From positions 62,001 through 126,000 of the forward strand of contig NZ_QURL01000003.1 in the NCBI RefSeq assembly GCF_003403015.1: a DNA stretch of 64,000 bases. The letters run 5' to 3'. This stretch comes from Fulvimarina endophytica (lineage in GTDB: Bacteria; Pseudomonadota; Alphaproteobacteria; Rhizobiales; Rhizobiaceae). A program made the translations under genes and the position numbers. The notes below the pieces were generated by a model. That model saw only the letters and a program-made list of their open reading frames with translations, was not told the DNA's origin and did not search any database. Shown one piece after another: positions 37,520 to 48,991 of the stretch (its first letter is position 1; the number at the start of each line of letters is the position of its first letter).

Positions 37520-38224
37520 ATGACCGATCCCGTCCTCCACCGCTACGACAACCGGCAGGATCTCGCCGAGGCGCTCGCGACGGGCGTCGCGGCGGTGCTC
37601 GCCGGAGCGATCGCGACGCGCGGCTCCGCCACCCTCGCCGTCTCCGGCGGCTCGACGCCCAAACTCTTCCTCGAACATCTCGGCCGGGCCGAGATCGACT
37701 GGTCGCAGGTCGAGGTCACCCTCGTCGACGAGCGCTGGGTGCCCGAGACCTCGGAGCGCTCGAACCTCTCCCTCGTCAGGCGCCATCTCATGCAGGGACC
37801 GGCCGAGAAGGCCCATCTTCTCGGTTTCTATACCGGCCACGACACGCCCGAGGAGGCGATCGAGGAGCTGCGCCATCGCTATTGCCGCCTGTCGCGGCCC
37901 TTCGACGTCGCGGTTCTCGGCATGGGAACGGACGGCCATACCGCCTCCTTCTTCCCTGGCGCGGGCAATCTCGACGAACTCCTCCATCCGCAGGGCCATG
38001 ACGAGGTCGCCGCCGTTCACGCACCGGGCGCGGGCGAGCCCCGCATCACCCTTACTCTGCCCATGCTGGTGGACGCGCGCTTCCTCGCTCTCCATATCGA
38101 GGGGGAGGAGAAGCGGACCGTCCTTGATGCCGCCCTCGCCGGCTCGGACGTGTCCGAAATGCCGGTCCGCGCGATCCTCGGCGCCACACGCGCCGAGCCC
38201 CTCAACGTTTTCTGGGCGCCCTGA
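37520..38224 (+). CDS. pgl: 6-phosphogluconolactonase
   Basis: 234 residues. The family marks are LAVSGGSTPKLFLEHL, WSQVEVTLVDERWVPETSERSN, VLGMGTDGHTASFFPG and RITLTLPMLVDARFLALHIEG. It hydrolyses 6-phosphogluconolactone from Zwf to 6-phosphogluconate. Position and order match the zwf-pgl-edd operons of rhizobia. Confidence 0.96.
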   Translation: MTDPVLHRYDNRQDLAEALATGVAAVLAGAIATRGSATLAVSGGSTPKLFLEHLGRAEIDWSQVEVTLVDERWVPETSERSNLSLVRRHLMQGPAEKAHLLGFYTGHDTPEEAIEELRHRYCRLSRPFDVAVLGMGTDGHTASFFPGAGNLDELLHPQGHDEVAAVHAPGAGEPRITLTLPMLVDARFLALHIEGEEKRTVLDAALAGSDVSEMPVRAILGATRAEPLNVFWAP

Positions 38225-38296
38225 GACAGGCCGTTCGCCCATGCCGCCGAAGACGCGTGCCGCCGCTTCGGCCCATCTTTCAGGAAGGATGACACC

Positions 38297-40120
<1,824 letters not shown>

Positions 40121-40134
40121 CGGGCGGCGCCGGC

Positions 40135-40153
40135 GCGGGCCTTCGAGGCCCGC
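40135..40153 (+). terminator. hairpin downstream of edd
   Basis: GCGGGCCT-TCG-AGGCCCGC is an 8-bp perfect stem 15 bases after the edd stop. It lacks a T run, so it could be a weak terminator or a transcript-stabilising hairpin. Confidence 0.4.
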
Positions 40154-40301
40154 CGGTCCTTCGCACAAGGTTGGACGCGCCCATCCGAAGGGTGTATCTG
40201 ACGGGCTCCAACGCCCGATCCCCGGCGCAAGGCCTGCGGCGCCGGGCCCGGTCCCCCTGCCGCACGCCCATGCGGCGGGTCGCGGGCGCCGGCATTGCGG
40301 G

Positions 40302-40337
40302 GCCGATCTTCGCAGCGGCGCCGATCTTCGCAGCGGC
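40302..40337. repeat. 18-bp perfect tandem duplication before the capD-like gene
   Basis: GCCGATCTTCGCAGCGGC occurs twice in a row (40302-40319 and 40320-40337), 27 bases before the next ATG. No function is apparent. Confidence 0.8.
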
Positions 40338-40363
40338 GAGAGCCTCAAGGGACGAAAAGGCTG

Positions 40364-42382
40364 ATGGACCCGTTCACCGGCGGCAAGACGATCGAGAAGC
40401 TGAAGGCGGTCCGCCGGCCGAGGGCCTCCTTGCGCAAGCTCGGCGTCGTTCACGACATCCTCGTCAGCTTCCTGTCGATCACCTTCGCCATGGCCCTGTC
40501 CTGGGGCCTGACGCCGATGATGAATCTCTGGCAGATCTGGGCCCAGATCCTCGTCTTCACCGGCATCTGCGCCCTCGTCTATCCGGTTTTCCGCCTGAAC
40601 AGCGGCGCCTGGCGCTACGCCTCGCTCCTCGACGTCGCCTCCATCGTCAAGGCGGTCACGGTCGCCCTCGTCGTCTTCCTCCTCGTCAGCTTCTTCGTGC
40701 TGCGGGGCGACTATCTGCCGCGCGCGGCGATCGTCACCACCTGGTTCGTCCTCATCGTCGGCCTCGGCGGCCCGCGCCTCGCCTACCGGCTCATGAAGGA
40801 GGGCGGCCAGCGCGAGCGCGCCGAGCATCCCGACCTTCCCCAGGGCGAGGCGGTGCTCGTCTACGGCTATACCGACGATGCCGATCTCTTCGTGCGCAAT
40901 GCCCGCCGCTCCGGCCGGGGCGGGCGCATCGTCGGCATTCTCGACGAGCGGCCGAAGAACCGGCGCCGCCAGCTTCACGGCGTTCCCGTGCTCGGCGGCT
41001 GGGAGGATCTTCCGAAGATCGCGGCGACGCGCCGGGACGGCGCCCTGTCGCCCGTCGGCGAACTCGTCGTCGCAGATCCCGGCCTTCCCGCCTCCATCCT
41101 CTCCGAGATCGTCGCGACGGCCGCGCCCCTGAAGATCGCGGTCAAGCGCCTGCCCGACATTGCCCGCACCGGCGTCGTCGACGAGAACGCGCCCATCGAG
41201 CCCCGGCCGATCGAGCTCGAGGATCTCCTCAGCCGCAAGGTCGTCGATCTCGACATCGCCGAGACCGGCGATCTCCTCGCCGGCGCGCGGGTGCTCGTCA
41301 CCGGCGCGGGCGGGTCGATCGGCTCGGAACTCGTGCGCCAGATCGTGGGCTTCCGGCCGGCGAGCCTCATCCTCGTCGACAATTCCGAATTCAACCTGTG
41401 GGCGATCGAGCGCCAGATCGCGGCCCGCTGCCCCGATCTCCAGGTCGTCCCCCGCCATCTCGACGTGCGCCATGCCGCGCGCATCGCCCGCCTGTTCGAG
41501 GAGACGCGGCCCGAGGTCGTCTTCCACGCCGCCGCCATGAAGCATGTGCCGATCGTGGAGGAGAACCCGATCGAGGGGATCGAGACGAACCTCATCGGCA
41601 CCCGCAACGTCGCCGATGCCGCCCTCGCCTCGGGCGCGCGCGCCTTCGTCATGGTCTCGACCGACAAGGCCGTGAACCCCACCAATGTCATGGGCGCCAC
41701 CAAAAGGGCGGCTGAGGCCTATTGCCAGTCGCTCGATCTCAGCCAGGACGCGACGCGCTTCATGACCGTGCGCTTCGGCAATGTGCTGGGCTCCACCGGC
41801 TCGGTCGTGCCCCTCTTTCAGAGCCAGCTCGCCCGCGGCGGCCCCCTCACCGTCACCGATCGCAACATCGTTCGCTTCTTCATGACCATTCCGGAGGCCT
41901 CCCGCCTCATCCTCCATGCGGCGGGCGACGGCATGAACAATGCCGGCTCCAAGGGCCTCATCTACGTCCTCGACATGGGCAAGCCGATCCGCATCGCCGA
42001 ACTTGCCGAGCGGCTGATCCAGCTTGCCGGACTGCGCCCGCATATCGACATCGCGATCGAGTTCACCGGCCTTCGCCGGGGCGAGAAGCTCTACGAGGAA
42101 TTGTTCTCCCTGGAGGAGAACCGGGAGGAGACCGGCCGCGAGGGCCTGTTCTTCGCCCGCTCGCGCGTGCCCGACGTCCAGCTCCTGTCGCGCAACCTGA
42201 AGACGGTGGAGGCGGCGATCGAGGCCGGCGAGACCGATCGCGCCGTCGAATGCCTGCGCCGCATCGTTCCCGAATTCGAGGCCCCCGCTTCCGCGCCCGA
42301 AGCCCTTCCCGATGGGCACGAGGGCGAGGCGGAGGCGGGCGAGGCCGGGCTGCGGCGCCCGTCCGGCCCCGCCGGCGAGTAG
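40364..42382 (+). CDS. membrane-anchored nucleotide-sugar dehydratase/epimerase (CapD/FlaA1 type)
   Basis: 672 residues. The first 150 residues hold four membrane segments (about 28-45, 52-72, 85-107, 115-135). A Rossmann-like binding domain follows, and the catalytic SDR domain begins with [18 protein letters not shown] near 310. The C-terminal half carries [42 protein letters not shown] and [20 protein letters not shown], which are the WbpM/CapD motifs. It should dehydrate or epimerise a UDP-sugar for surface polysaccharide. It is separated from edd by 243 bases. The donor sugar is unknown. Confidence 0.93.
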   Translation: MDPFTGGKTIEKLKAVRRPRASLRKLGVVHDILVSFLSITFAMALSWGLTPMMNLWQIWAQILVFTGICALVYPVFRLNSGAWRYASLLDVASIVKAVTVALVVFLLVSFFVLRGDYLPRAAIVTTWFVLIVGLGGPRLAYRLMKEGGQRERAEHPDLPQGEAVLVYGYTDDADLFVRNARRSGRGGRIVGILDERPKNRRRQLHGVPVLGGWEDLPKIAATRRDGALSPVGELVVADPGLPASILSEIVATAAPLKIAVKRLPDIARTGVVDENAPIEPRPIELEDLLSRKVVDLDIAETGDLLAGARVLVTGAGGSIGSELVRQIVGFRPASLILVDNSEFNLWAIERQIAARCPDLQVVPRHLDVRHAARIARLFEETRPEVVFHAAAMKHVPIVEENPIEGIETNLIGTRNVADAALASGARAFVMVSTDKAVNPTNVMGATKRAAEAYCQSLDLSQDATRFMTVRFGNVLGSTGSVVPLFQSQLARGGPLTVTDRNIVRFFMTIPEASRLILHAAGDGMNNAGSKGLIYVLDMGKPIRIAELAERLIQLAGLRPHIDIAIEFTGLRRGEKLYEELFSLEENREETGREGLFFARSRVPDVQLLSRNLKTVEAAIEAGETDRAVECLRRIVPEFEAPASAPEALPDGHEGEAEAGEAGLRRPSGPAGE

Positions 42383-42555
42383 GCCCTAGGGCTCGGCATA
42401 ACGCAGCGTGCCAAGGGCGCGGAACGTGCGGGCCGGCCCCGTCGCAAAGCCCGCATCGCGAGCCTTGCGGAACGAATCTCCTGCCCGCTCCGGGGCATCG
42501 GGAAATATTGTTTCTCCCCGCCCCGCTTGCCGGCAATCGCGAACGGCGCATCTTT

Positions 42556-42568
42556 GGGCTCCAAGCCC
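42556..42568 (+). promoter_or_regulatory. inverted repeat in the leader of the cys operon
   Basis: GGGCT-CCA-AGCCC, followed at once by TATTTAGAACC, lies 75 bases before the DUF2849 ATG. It could be part of a promoter or regulator site for sulfate assimilation genes. No regulator is encoded nearby. Confidence 0.25.
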
Positions 42569-42642
42569 TATTTAGAACCTCTATGAATTGGACCGCCGCC
42601 GAACGGCGCATCCGATGGAACGAGGCCAAGCGGAGACAAGCC

Positions 42643-42993
42643 ATGGCGAAGGACCACCGCGCCGGATCGAAGGTCAAGGGCGACAAGCTGCCCGCCATCG
42701 TGATGGCGAGCGATCTTCTCGAGGGCGACACCGTGTTTCTCGCCGAGACGGGCTGGACGCGCGATTCCAAGGCGGCGCGCATCGCCCACGATCAGGAAAG
42801 CGCCGATGCGATGGAGGCCGAAGGCAAGGCTGCGGCCGCCGCCAACGCCGTCGTCGATCCCTATCTCGTTCCGGTCGAGATCACCGAGGAGGGCCATCCG
42901 CTGGCCAGGCACTTCCGGGACGTGATGCGCCAGAAGGGTCCCTCGATCCATCCGGACATGGGCAAGCAGGCCGATTTCGGCCCCATTGCCTGA
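42643..42993 (+). CDS. DUF2849 protein of the sulfite-reductase operon
   Basis: 116 residues. DUF2849 proteins are small, of unknown function, and usually sit between cysG and cysI in Alphaproteobacteria. Here the segments LPAIVMASDLLEGDTVFLAETGWT, DPYLVPVEITEEGHPLARHFRD and MRQKGPSIHPDMGKQADFG match. cysG is missing upstream; the operon seems to start with this gene. It may act in siroheme handling, but that is inferred from position only. Confidence 0.88.
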   Translation: MAKDHRAGSKVKGDKLPAIVMASDLLEGDTVFLAETGWTRDSKAARIAHDQESADAMEAEGKAAAAANAVVDPYLVPVEITEEGHPLARHFRDVMRQKGPSIHPDMGKQADFGPIA

Positions 42994-43015
42994 TCCGGTC
43001 CGGGCAGATCGGACG

Positions 43016-43061
43016 GACGGCGCCGACGGGCGCCACCTGCAGACGGCGCCGACGGGCGCCA
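43016..43061. repeat. 20-bp direct repeats between DUF2849 and cysI
   Basis: GACGGCGCCGACGGGCGCCA is found at 43016-43035 and 43042-43061, a 26-base period. Each copy contains two GGCGCC-type blocks and could fold into hairpins in the leader of cysI. The origin may be duplication; a regulatory role is possible. Confidence 0.7.
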
Positions 43062-43089
43062 ATGAGACACGAAGCCAAGAGGCCTTGAG

Positions 43090-44775
43090 ATGTATCGCTA
43101 CGACGAATTCGACGAGCGCTTCGTGCGCGAGCGGGTGGCCCAGTTCGGGGAGCAGGTGAAGCGCCGCCTCGACGGCTCGCTCACCGAGGACGAGTTCAAG
43201 CCCCTGCGCCTCAAGAACGGCCTCTACCTCCAACTGCACGCCTACATGCTGCGCGTCGCGATCCCCTACGGCACCCTGAGCGGACGCCAGCTGCGCCAGC
43301 TCGCGAAGATCGCGCGCGACTACGACAAGGGCTATGGCCACTTCACCACGCGCCAGAACATCCAGTTCAACTGGCCCAAGCTGAAGGACGTGCCGGCGAT
43401 CCTCGACCTCCTCGCCGATGTCGAGATGCACGCGATCCAGACCTCGGGCAACTGCATCCGCAACACCACCGCCGACCAGTTCTCGGGTGTTGCCGCAGAC
43501 GAGGTGGAGGACCCGCGCCCGACCGCCGAGCTCCTGCGCCAGTGGTCGAGCCAGCATCCCGAATTCGTCTGGCTGCCGCGCAAGTTCAAGATCGCCGTCA
43601 CCGGTGCCGAACACGACCGCGCGGCGATCCGCGTCCACGATATCGGCCTCAGGATGAGGCGGAACGAGGCGGGCGAGCCGGGCTACGAGATCTCGGTCGG
43701 CGGCGGGCTCGGCCGCACGCCGATGATCGGCAAGGTGATCCGCGAGTTCCTGCCCAAGGACGAGCTTCTCGCCTATGTCGAGGCGATCATGCGCGTCTAC
43801 AACGCCGAAGGCCGGCGCGACAACAAGTTCAAGGCGCGCGTCAAGATCCTCGTCCACGAGACCGGCACCGAGGAATTCACCGCCCGCGTCGAGGAGGAAT
43901 ACGCAAAGCTCGACGGGCCGACGGTCAACGCCCCGCTCGAAGAGGTGGAGCGGATCGCCGCCTATTTCGCCCCGCCCGCCTATGAGGACCTGCCGGCCGA
44001 ATCCGTCACCTTGGGCGAGGCGCGCAAGGCCGATGCCGGGCTCGATCGCTTCGTCGAGCAGAACGGCTTCGCCCACAAGCAGCCGGGCTATATCGCGCTC
44101 ACCATCTCCCTGAAGCCCATCGGCGGCGTTCCGGGCGATATGAGCGCCGATCAGATGGAGGCCTTCGCCGACATCGCCGAGCGCTATTCCCTCGGCGAAC
44201 TGCGCGTCACCCACAGCCAGAACCTCGTCCTGCCTTACGTGAAGAAGGACGATCTGCCGGCGCTCTATGCGGAGCTGAAGACCCACGATCTGGCGACCGC
44301 CAATGCCGGGCTCGTCACCGACATCATCGCCTGCCCGGGCCTCGACTACTGCGCGCTGGCGACGGCGAAGTCGATCCCGATCGCCCAGGAGATCGCGAAG
44401 ACCTTCGCGGACGATGCGCGCCAGAAGGCGATCGGCGAGCTGCCGATCAAGATCTCCGGCTGCATCAATGCCTGCGGCCACCACCATGTGGGCGCCATCG
44501 GCATTCTCGGCCTCGAAAAGGGCGGGCGCGAGAACTACCAGATCACCGTCGGCGGCGATGCGACCGAGCATGCGAGCCTCGGCGAGCGCCTCGGTCCCGG
44601 CATCGACGCCGAGGACGTGCCGGGCGCGATCGAGGCGCTGGTCGAGACCTATCTTTCCGAAAGAGAGGGCTCGGAAAGCTTCATCGAGACCGTGCGACGC
44701 ACCGGAGCCGATCCGTTCAAGGCAAGCTTTGCCGGCTTCATTGAAACGCGGGCCGCGCAAGAGGCAGCAGAATAA
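43090..44775 (+). CDS. cysI: assimilatory sulfite (or nitrite) reductase hemoprotein
   Basis: 561 residues. The ferredoxin-type sulfite reductase has two repeats, with the GHFTTRQNIQFNW segment in the first and the siroheme/4Fe-4S ligands in CPGLDYCALATAKS and ISGCINACGHHHVGAIG near residues 415-470. It reduces sulfite to sulfide using six electrons. Nitrite reductases share these motifs, but the neighbours DUF934 and cysH point to sulfite. It ends in TAATG overlap with the next gene. Confidence 0.93.
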   Translation: MYRYDEFDERFVRERVAQFGEQVKRRLDGSLTEDEFKPLRLKNGLYLQLHAYMLRVAIPYGTLSGRQLRQLAKIARDYDKGYGHFTTRQNIQFNWPKLKDVPAILDLLADVEMHAIQTSGNCIRNTTADQFSGVAADEVEDPRPTAELLRQWSSQHPEFVWLPRKFKIAVTGAEHDRAAIRVHDIGLRMRRNEAGEPGYEISVGGGLGRTPMIGKVIREFLPKDELLAYVEAIMRVYNAEGRRDNKFKARVKILVHETGTEEFTARVEEEYAKLDGPTVNAPLEEVERIAAYFAPPAYEDLPAESVTLGEARKADAGLDRFVEQNGFAHKQPGYIALTISLKPIGGVPGDMSADQMEAFADIAERYSLGELRVTHSQNLVLPYVKKDDLPALYAELKTHDLATANAGLVTDIIACPGLDYCALATAKSIPIAQEIAKTFADDARQKAIGELPIKISGCINACGHHHVGAIGILGLEKGGRENYQITVGGDATEHASLGERLGPGIDAEDVPGAIEALVETYLSEREGSESFIETVRRTGADPFKASFAGFIETRAAQEAAE

Positions 44776-45299
44776 TGACCGTCATCACGCCCGAAGGCGA
44801 GCGCCGCGACGCCTATCGCCTGATCGAGACCACCGAGGATGCCAAGGCCCCCGCCGGGAACGCGGCCGGGTCCAAGCCGCTCGTTCCCCTCGCGCTCCTC
44901 GGCGAGATCGAGACGCCGGAGGCCCCGTTCGGCCTCTTCGTCGAGAACACGGCCGAGATCGCCGAGATCGCGCCGCATCTTGGCTCGGTCGACCTCATCG
45001 CCATCGCCTTTCCCGCCTTTTCGGACGGGCGCGGCTTCTCGCTCGCCAAGCGCCTGCGCCGCGAAGGCTTCACGGGCACCCTGCGCGCCAAGGGCCCGCT
45101 CATCGCCGACCAGTTCGCCGATGCGCTCGCCTGCGGCTTCGACGAGGTGGACATTCCCGACACCATGGCGAACCGCCAGCCGGTGCAGCAATGGCTGGAG
45201 ATGAAGGACACGATGTCCGTCCACTACCAGACCGGGTTCGGCGAGGGCAAAAGCATCCTGCAGCAGCGCATGGCCGCCCGCGAGGAGGCCGCGCGATGA
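44775..45299 (+). CDS. DUF934 protein of the sulfite-reductase operon
   Basis: 174 residues. DUF934 is a family of unknown function always near cysI/cysH. The segments LGSVDLIAIAFPAFSDGRGFSLAKRLR, FTGTLRAKGPLIADQFADALACGFDEV and HYQTGFGEGKSILQQR match. It may help the reductase obtain electrons, but this is unproven. It overlaps cysI by one base (TAATG) and cysH by 4 (ATGA). Confidence 0.9.
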   Translation: MTVITPEGERRDAYRLIETTEDAKAPAGNAAGSKPLVPLALLGEIETPEAPFGLFVENTAEIAEIAPHLGSVDLIAIAFPAFSDGRGFSLAKRLRREGFTGTLRAKGPLIADQFADALACGFDEVDIPDTMANRQPVQQWLEMKDTMSVHYQTGFGEGKSILQQRMAAREEAAR

Positions 45300-46054
45300 C
45301 CGCTGAGGCCCCGACCGATCTCAAGGGCCTTGCCGCCGAGCTCAACGCGGAGTTCCCGGCCCTGTCGCCGCTGGAGCGCCTTAAGCGTCTGCGCGAGACG
45401 GTTCCGGGGCGGCTCGTCTTCACCACGAGCCTCGGCATCGAGGACCAGATGATCACCCATCTGATCTTTTCGAACGCGATCAAAATCGAGGTCGTCACCC
45501 TCGATACCGGCCGCCTGTTTCCCGAGACCTACGACCTCTGGCGCCGCACCGAGGAACAATACGGCAAGCGCATCCACGCCAAATATCCGAACGGCGAGAA
45601 GCTCGAGGAATTGATCGAGGATCAGGGCATCGACGGCTTCTACTATGCCAAGGAGTTCCGCCTCGCATGCTGCGGCGTGCGCAAGATCGAACCGCTCGGC
45701 CGCGCGCTGGCCGGTGCCAATGGCTGGGTGACGGGCTTGCGCGCCGACCAGTCGGCCAATCGCAGCGATATGGACTTCGTCGGCTTCGACGCCGTGCGCG
45801 GCCTCGTCAAGGCCAATCCCCTCTTCGACCTGACGCGGGCCGAGATCGCCGCCTACACCGCGAGCGAGAGCGTTCCCGTGAACGTCCTCCACGACAAGGG
45901 CTTCCTGTCGATCGGCTGCGCTCCCTGCACCCGGGCGCTCGAACCGGGAGAGCCCGAGCGCGCCGGCCGCTGGTGGTGGGAGGACGACACCAAGCGCGAA
46001 TGCGGCCTGCACGTCCCGGACGCTACGTCCGTCCCGAAAGGCGCGAGAGCCTGA
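45296..46054 (+). CDS. cysH: assimilatory APS reductase CysH
   Basis: 252 residues. A PP-loop adenylyl-sulfate reductase: FTTSLGIEDQMITHLIF at the N-terminus, VTLDTGRLFPETYDLW, and the catalytic Cys region with SIGCAPCTRALEPGE. The extra cysteine pair CCGVRKIEPL with CAPC ligates a 4Fe-4S cluster, which marks the APS-reducing type rather than the PAPS type. It makes sulfite directly from APS, so no APS kinase is needed. It is translationally coupled to DUF934. Confidence 0.93.
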   Translation: MTAEAPTDLKGLAAELNAEFPALSPLERLKRLRETVPGRLVFTTSLGIEDQMITHLIFSNAIKIEVVTLDTGRLFPETYDLWRRTEEQYGKRIHAKYPNGEKLEELIEDQGIDGFYYAKEFRLACCGVRKIEPLGRALAGANGWVTGLRADQSANRSDMDFVGFDAVRGLVKANPLFDLTRAEIAAYTASESVPVNVLHDKGFLSIGCAPCTRALEPGEPERAGRWWWEDDTKRECGLHVPDATSVPKGARA

Positions 46055-46137
46055 TCCGGCCGGAGCCACCCCGCCTGTTATCGCGGCGCCTTTGCCAAGG
46101 GCCGCTCTGAAGACCACGCATTGAAGGCCCAAGGCCC

Positions 46138-47040
46138 ATGAAGCACATGACCCACCTCCAGCGCCTGGAGGCCGAATCGATCTTCATCATCCGCGAGGTC
46201 GCCGCGACCGCCGACAATCCGGTCATGCTCTATTCGATCGGCAAGGATTCGGCGGTGATGCTGCATCTCGCCATGAAGGCCTTCTCGCCGGGCAAGCCCC
46301 CCTTCCCGCTCCTCCACGTGGATACCACCTGGAAGTTCCGCGAGATGATCGAGTTCCGCGACCGGCGCGCCAAGGAGCTCGGCGTCGAGCTCATCGTCCA
46401 TACCAATCAGGAGGGCGTGAAGGCGGGCATCAACCCGTTCGACTCGGGCTCGGCCGTCCACACCGACGTCATGAAGACCCAGGCCCTCAAGCAGGCGCTG
46501 GAGAAGTACAAGTTCGACGCGGCCTTCGGCGGCGCGCGGCGCGACGAGGAGAAGAGCCGCGCCAAGGAGCGCGTCTTCTCCCTGCGCTCGCCCGAGCATC
46601 GCTGGGACGCCAAGAACCAGCGGCCGGAGCCCTGGCGCCTGTTCAACACCCGCAAGCGCAACGGCGAGAGCTTCCGCGTCTTCCCGCTCTCCAACTGGAC
46701 CGAGCAGGATATCTGGGACTACATCGCCCTCGAGGAGATCCCGGTCGTGCCGCTCTATTTCGCGGCGAGGCGACCCGTGGTGCGGCGCGACGGCGCCCTC
46801 ATCATGCGCGACGACGACCGCATGCAGCTGCGGCCCGGCGAGAAGGTCGAGGAGATGATGGTCCGCTTCCGCACCCTCGGCTGCTACCCGCTCACCGGCG
46901 GCGTGGAATCGGAGGCCCGGACCCTCGAAGAGGTCCTCGCCGAAATGCGCGGCTCGCGCGTCTCCGAGCGCCAGGGGCGCGTCATCGACCGCGATTCGGG
47001 CGCGTCGATGGAAGAGAAGAAGCAGGAAGGCTATTTCTGA
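46138..47040 (+). CDS. cysD: sulfate adenylyltransferase subunit 2
   Basis: 300 residues. A PP-loop ATPase: [17 protein letters not shown] carries the modified SGGKDS motif. [37 protein letters not shown] and [25 protein letters not shown] are conserved. With CysN it activates sulfate to APS. ATG at 46147 is an alternative start. cysN follows after 2 bases. Confidence 0.96.
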   Translation: MKHMTHLQRLEAESIFIIREVAATADNPVMLYSIGKDSAVMLHLAMKAFSPGKPPFPLLHVDTTWKFREMIEFRDRRAKELGVELIVHTNQEGVKAGINPFDSGSAVHTDVMKTQALKQALEKYKFDAAFGGARRDEEKSRAKERVFSLRSPEHRWDAKNQRPEPWRLFNTRKRNGESFRVFPLSNWTEQDIWDYIALEEIPVVPLYFAARRPVVRRDGALIMRDDDRMQLRPGEKVEEMMVRFRTLGCYPLTGGVESEARTLEEVLAEMRGSRVSERQGRVIDRDSGASMEEKKQEGYF

Positions 47041-47042
47041 TC

Positions 47043-48866
47043 ATGTCCAACGCCCTGCACGACACCCCCCGCGTCGACAAAGCCGGTGACGACGCGCACC
47101 GCATCGAAGACGGACGCCCTGACGAGACCCGCACCGACGAGGCCGACCGGGCCCAGGGCTCGGTGGCGGCCGCGCTCGCCGACGAGCGCTACGCCGGCCC
47201 CGCCCCCGATGCAAACGGCGAGACCGCCGCGAGCGAGAATGTGCGCGTCATCGATCCCCAAGCGGGGATGGAGCCGCTCGTCGCGCCCGCCGAATCCCTC
47301 CTGCGCTTCATCACCTGCGGCTCGGTGGACGACGGCAAGTCGACGCTGATCGGCCGCCTCCTCTTCGAGACCAATGCGGTCTTCGACGACCAGATGGAGG
47401 CGCTGGAAAAGGATTCGAAGAAGTTCGGCACCACCGGCGGCGATCTCGACTTCGCGCTTCTCGTGGACGGCCTGTCGGCCGAGCGCGAGCAGGGCATCAC
47501 CATCGACGTCGCCTATCGCTACTTCTCCACCAGCCGGCGCGCCTTCATCATCGCCGATACGCCCGGCCACGAGCAGTATACCCGCAACATGGCGACCGGC
47601 GCCTCCCAGGCCGAGCTCGCGGTGATCCTCGTCGACGCGCGCAAGGGCATCCTGCCCCAGACCCGCCGCCACTCCTTCATCACCTCCCTCGTCGGCATCA
47701 AGTCGGTGGTCATCGCCATCAACAAGATGGATCTCGTCGATTTTTCGCAGGAGCGGTTCGAGGAGATCAAGCGCGGCTATCAGGAGATCCTGCCCCAGCT
47801 CGGCTTCACCGACGTCTCCTATGTGCCGCTGTCGGCCAAGAACGGCGACAACATCGTCACGCGATCGCCGAACACGCCCTGGTATCACGGCGAGACGCTG
47901 CTCCAGCGCCTCGAAAGCGCGAGCCCCGAGACCTTCGATGCGGACGCCTCCCCCTTCCGCATGCCGGTCCAGTGGGTGAACCGTCCCAATCTCGACTTCC
48001 GCGGCTTTTGCGGCACGGTGGCGAGCGGCACGATCCGGGCGGGCGACCGGGTGATCTCGCTGCCCTCCGGCCAGACCTCCAGCGTCAAGGCGGTCTGGGG
48101 TCCCGGCGGCATGATCGAGCGGGCGCGCACCGGCGAATCCGTGACCCTCACCCTCAACGACGAGATCGACGCCTCGCGCGGCGACGTCATCGTGCGCGAG
48201 GGCGACACGATCCGCCCGGTGAAGACCGTCGAGGCCGATCTTCTCTGGATGGTCGACCGGCCGATGGTCGCCGGCGGTCGCCTCATCGCCAAGCTCGGTT
48301 CGCACCAGACGCCCGCGACGCTTCGCGCGCTCTCGGGCTCGGTCGATATTCATTCCTACGAGGTGAAGCCCGCCAACGCCCTTCTCATGAACGAGATCGG
48401 CAAGGTGACCATCGCCTTCGACCGGCCGCCGGTGGCGACCACCTACGAGGAGAACCGCGAGCTCGGCGCCTTCATCCTGATCGACCAGCTCACCAACGAG
48501 ACCGTCGCCCTCGGCGTCGTCAAGGAGATCGCAAGGCCCGCCGAGACCGTGGCGAGCGAGACGGGTACCGCCGCCACCGCCGCATTGTCCGGCTTCGGGA
48601 AGGCGAAGGCCGAATGGCTCGGAGGCGACGTCGCGCCGGGAACGGAAGCTGCGACGACGCGGCTCGCCGCCCGCGCCACCGCGAGCGCCCTTCTCGTCGT
48701 CCTCGCGGTGCTGTTCGGGCTGAACGTCTTTTCGGCAGCCGCTCTCGGCCTCCTCGACTTCCTCCTGCGCCCCTTCGTCACCGGCCTCATCGCCGACCGG
48801 GGGACAAAGCGCGAGGAGGCCTCCGAACCCCAGAAGCAGCCGCCCTATTACGGCGACGGCATCTGA
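47043..48866 (+). CDS. cysN: sulfate adenylyltransferase subunit 1, with an unusual C-terminal tail
   Basis: 607 residues. An 85-residue N-terminal extension precedes the EF-Tu-like GTPase core: G1 GSVDDGKST (93-101), REQGITIDVAYRYFSTSRR, DTPGHEQYTRNMATGAS (G3), INKMDLV (G4). The core and beta-barrel domains end near 495. The remaining 112 residues do not look like the APS kinase (CysC) that many CysN proteins carry. They contain a strongly hydrophobic run (about 545-585, SALLVVLAVLFGLNVFSAA) that could be a membrane segment, then a polar end (PPYYGDGI). The GTPase drives APS formation by CysD. Confidence 0.9.
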   Translation: MSNALHDTPRVDKAGDDAHRIEDGRPDETRTDEADRAQGSVAAALADERYAGPAPDANGETAASENVRVIDPQAGMEPLVAPAESLLRFITCGSVDDGKSTLIGRLLFETNAVFDDQMEALEKDSKKFGTTGGDLDFALLVDGLSAEREQGITIDVAYRYFSTSRRAFIIADTPGHEQYTRNMATGASQAELAVILVDARKGILPQTRRHSFITSLVGIKSVVIAINKMDLVDFSQERFEEIKRGYQEILPQLGFTDVSYVPLSAKNGDNIVTRSPNTPWYHGETLLQRLESASPETFDADASPFRMPVQWVNRPNLDFRGFCGTVASGTIRAGDRVISLPSGQTSSVKAVWGPGGMIERARTGESVTLTLNDEIDASRGDVIVREGDTIRPVKTVEADLLWMVDRPMVAGGRLIAKLGSHQTPATLRALSGSVDIHSYEVKPANALLMNEIGKVTIAFDRPPVATTYEENRELGAFILIDQLTNETVALGVVKEIARPAETVASETGTAATAALSGFGKAKAEWLGGDVAPGTEAATTRLAARATASALLVVLAVLFGLNVFSAAALGLLDFLLRPFVTGLIADRGTKREEASEPQKQPPYYGDGI

Positions 48867-48896
48867 CCCTTTCGGCCTTGCGGCCGCAGGATAAGG

Positions 48897-48926
48897 AAAA
48901 AGGCGGTCCGGGAGGCCGCCTTTTTT
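48897..48926 (+). terminator. rho-independent terminator of the cys operon
   Basis: AAAAAGGCGG (48897-48906) and CCGCCTTTTT (48916-48925) form a 10-bp stem with a 9-base loop and a T run of six on the plus strand. A run on the other strand also serves the converging cheR transcript. Confidence 0.85.
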
Positions 48927-48991
48927 CGTTCGTGCCGCGTGGAAACGGAGAAGAGGTCGCCCGGCCCGTGACGGATCGGCGCCCCACCCGG

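Noticed and set aside
42541..42618. Repeat of GAACGGCGCATC at 42541 and 42601 considered as an operator pair
   Set aside because: The second copy lies just before the DUF2849 start with no symmetry; too little to call.
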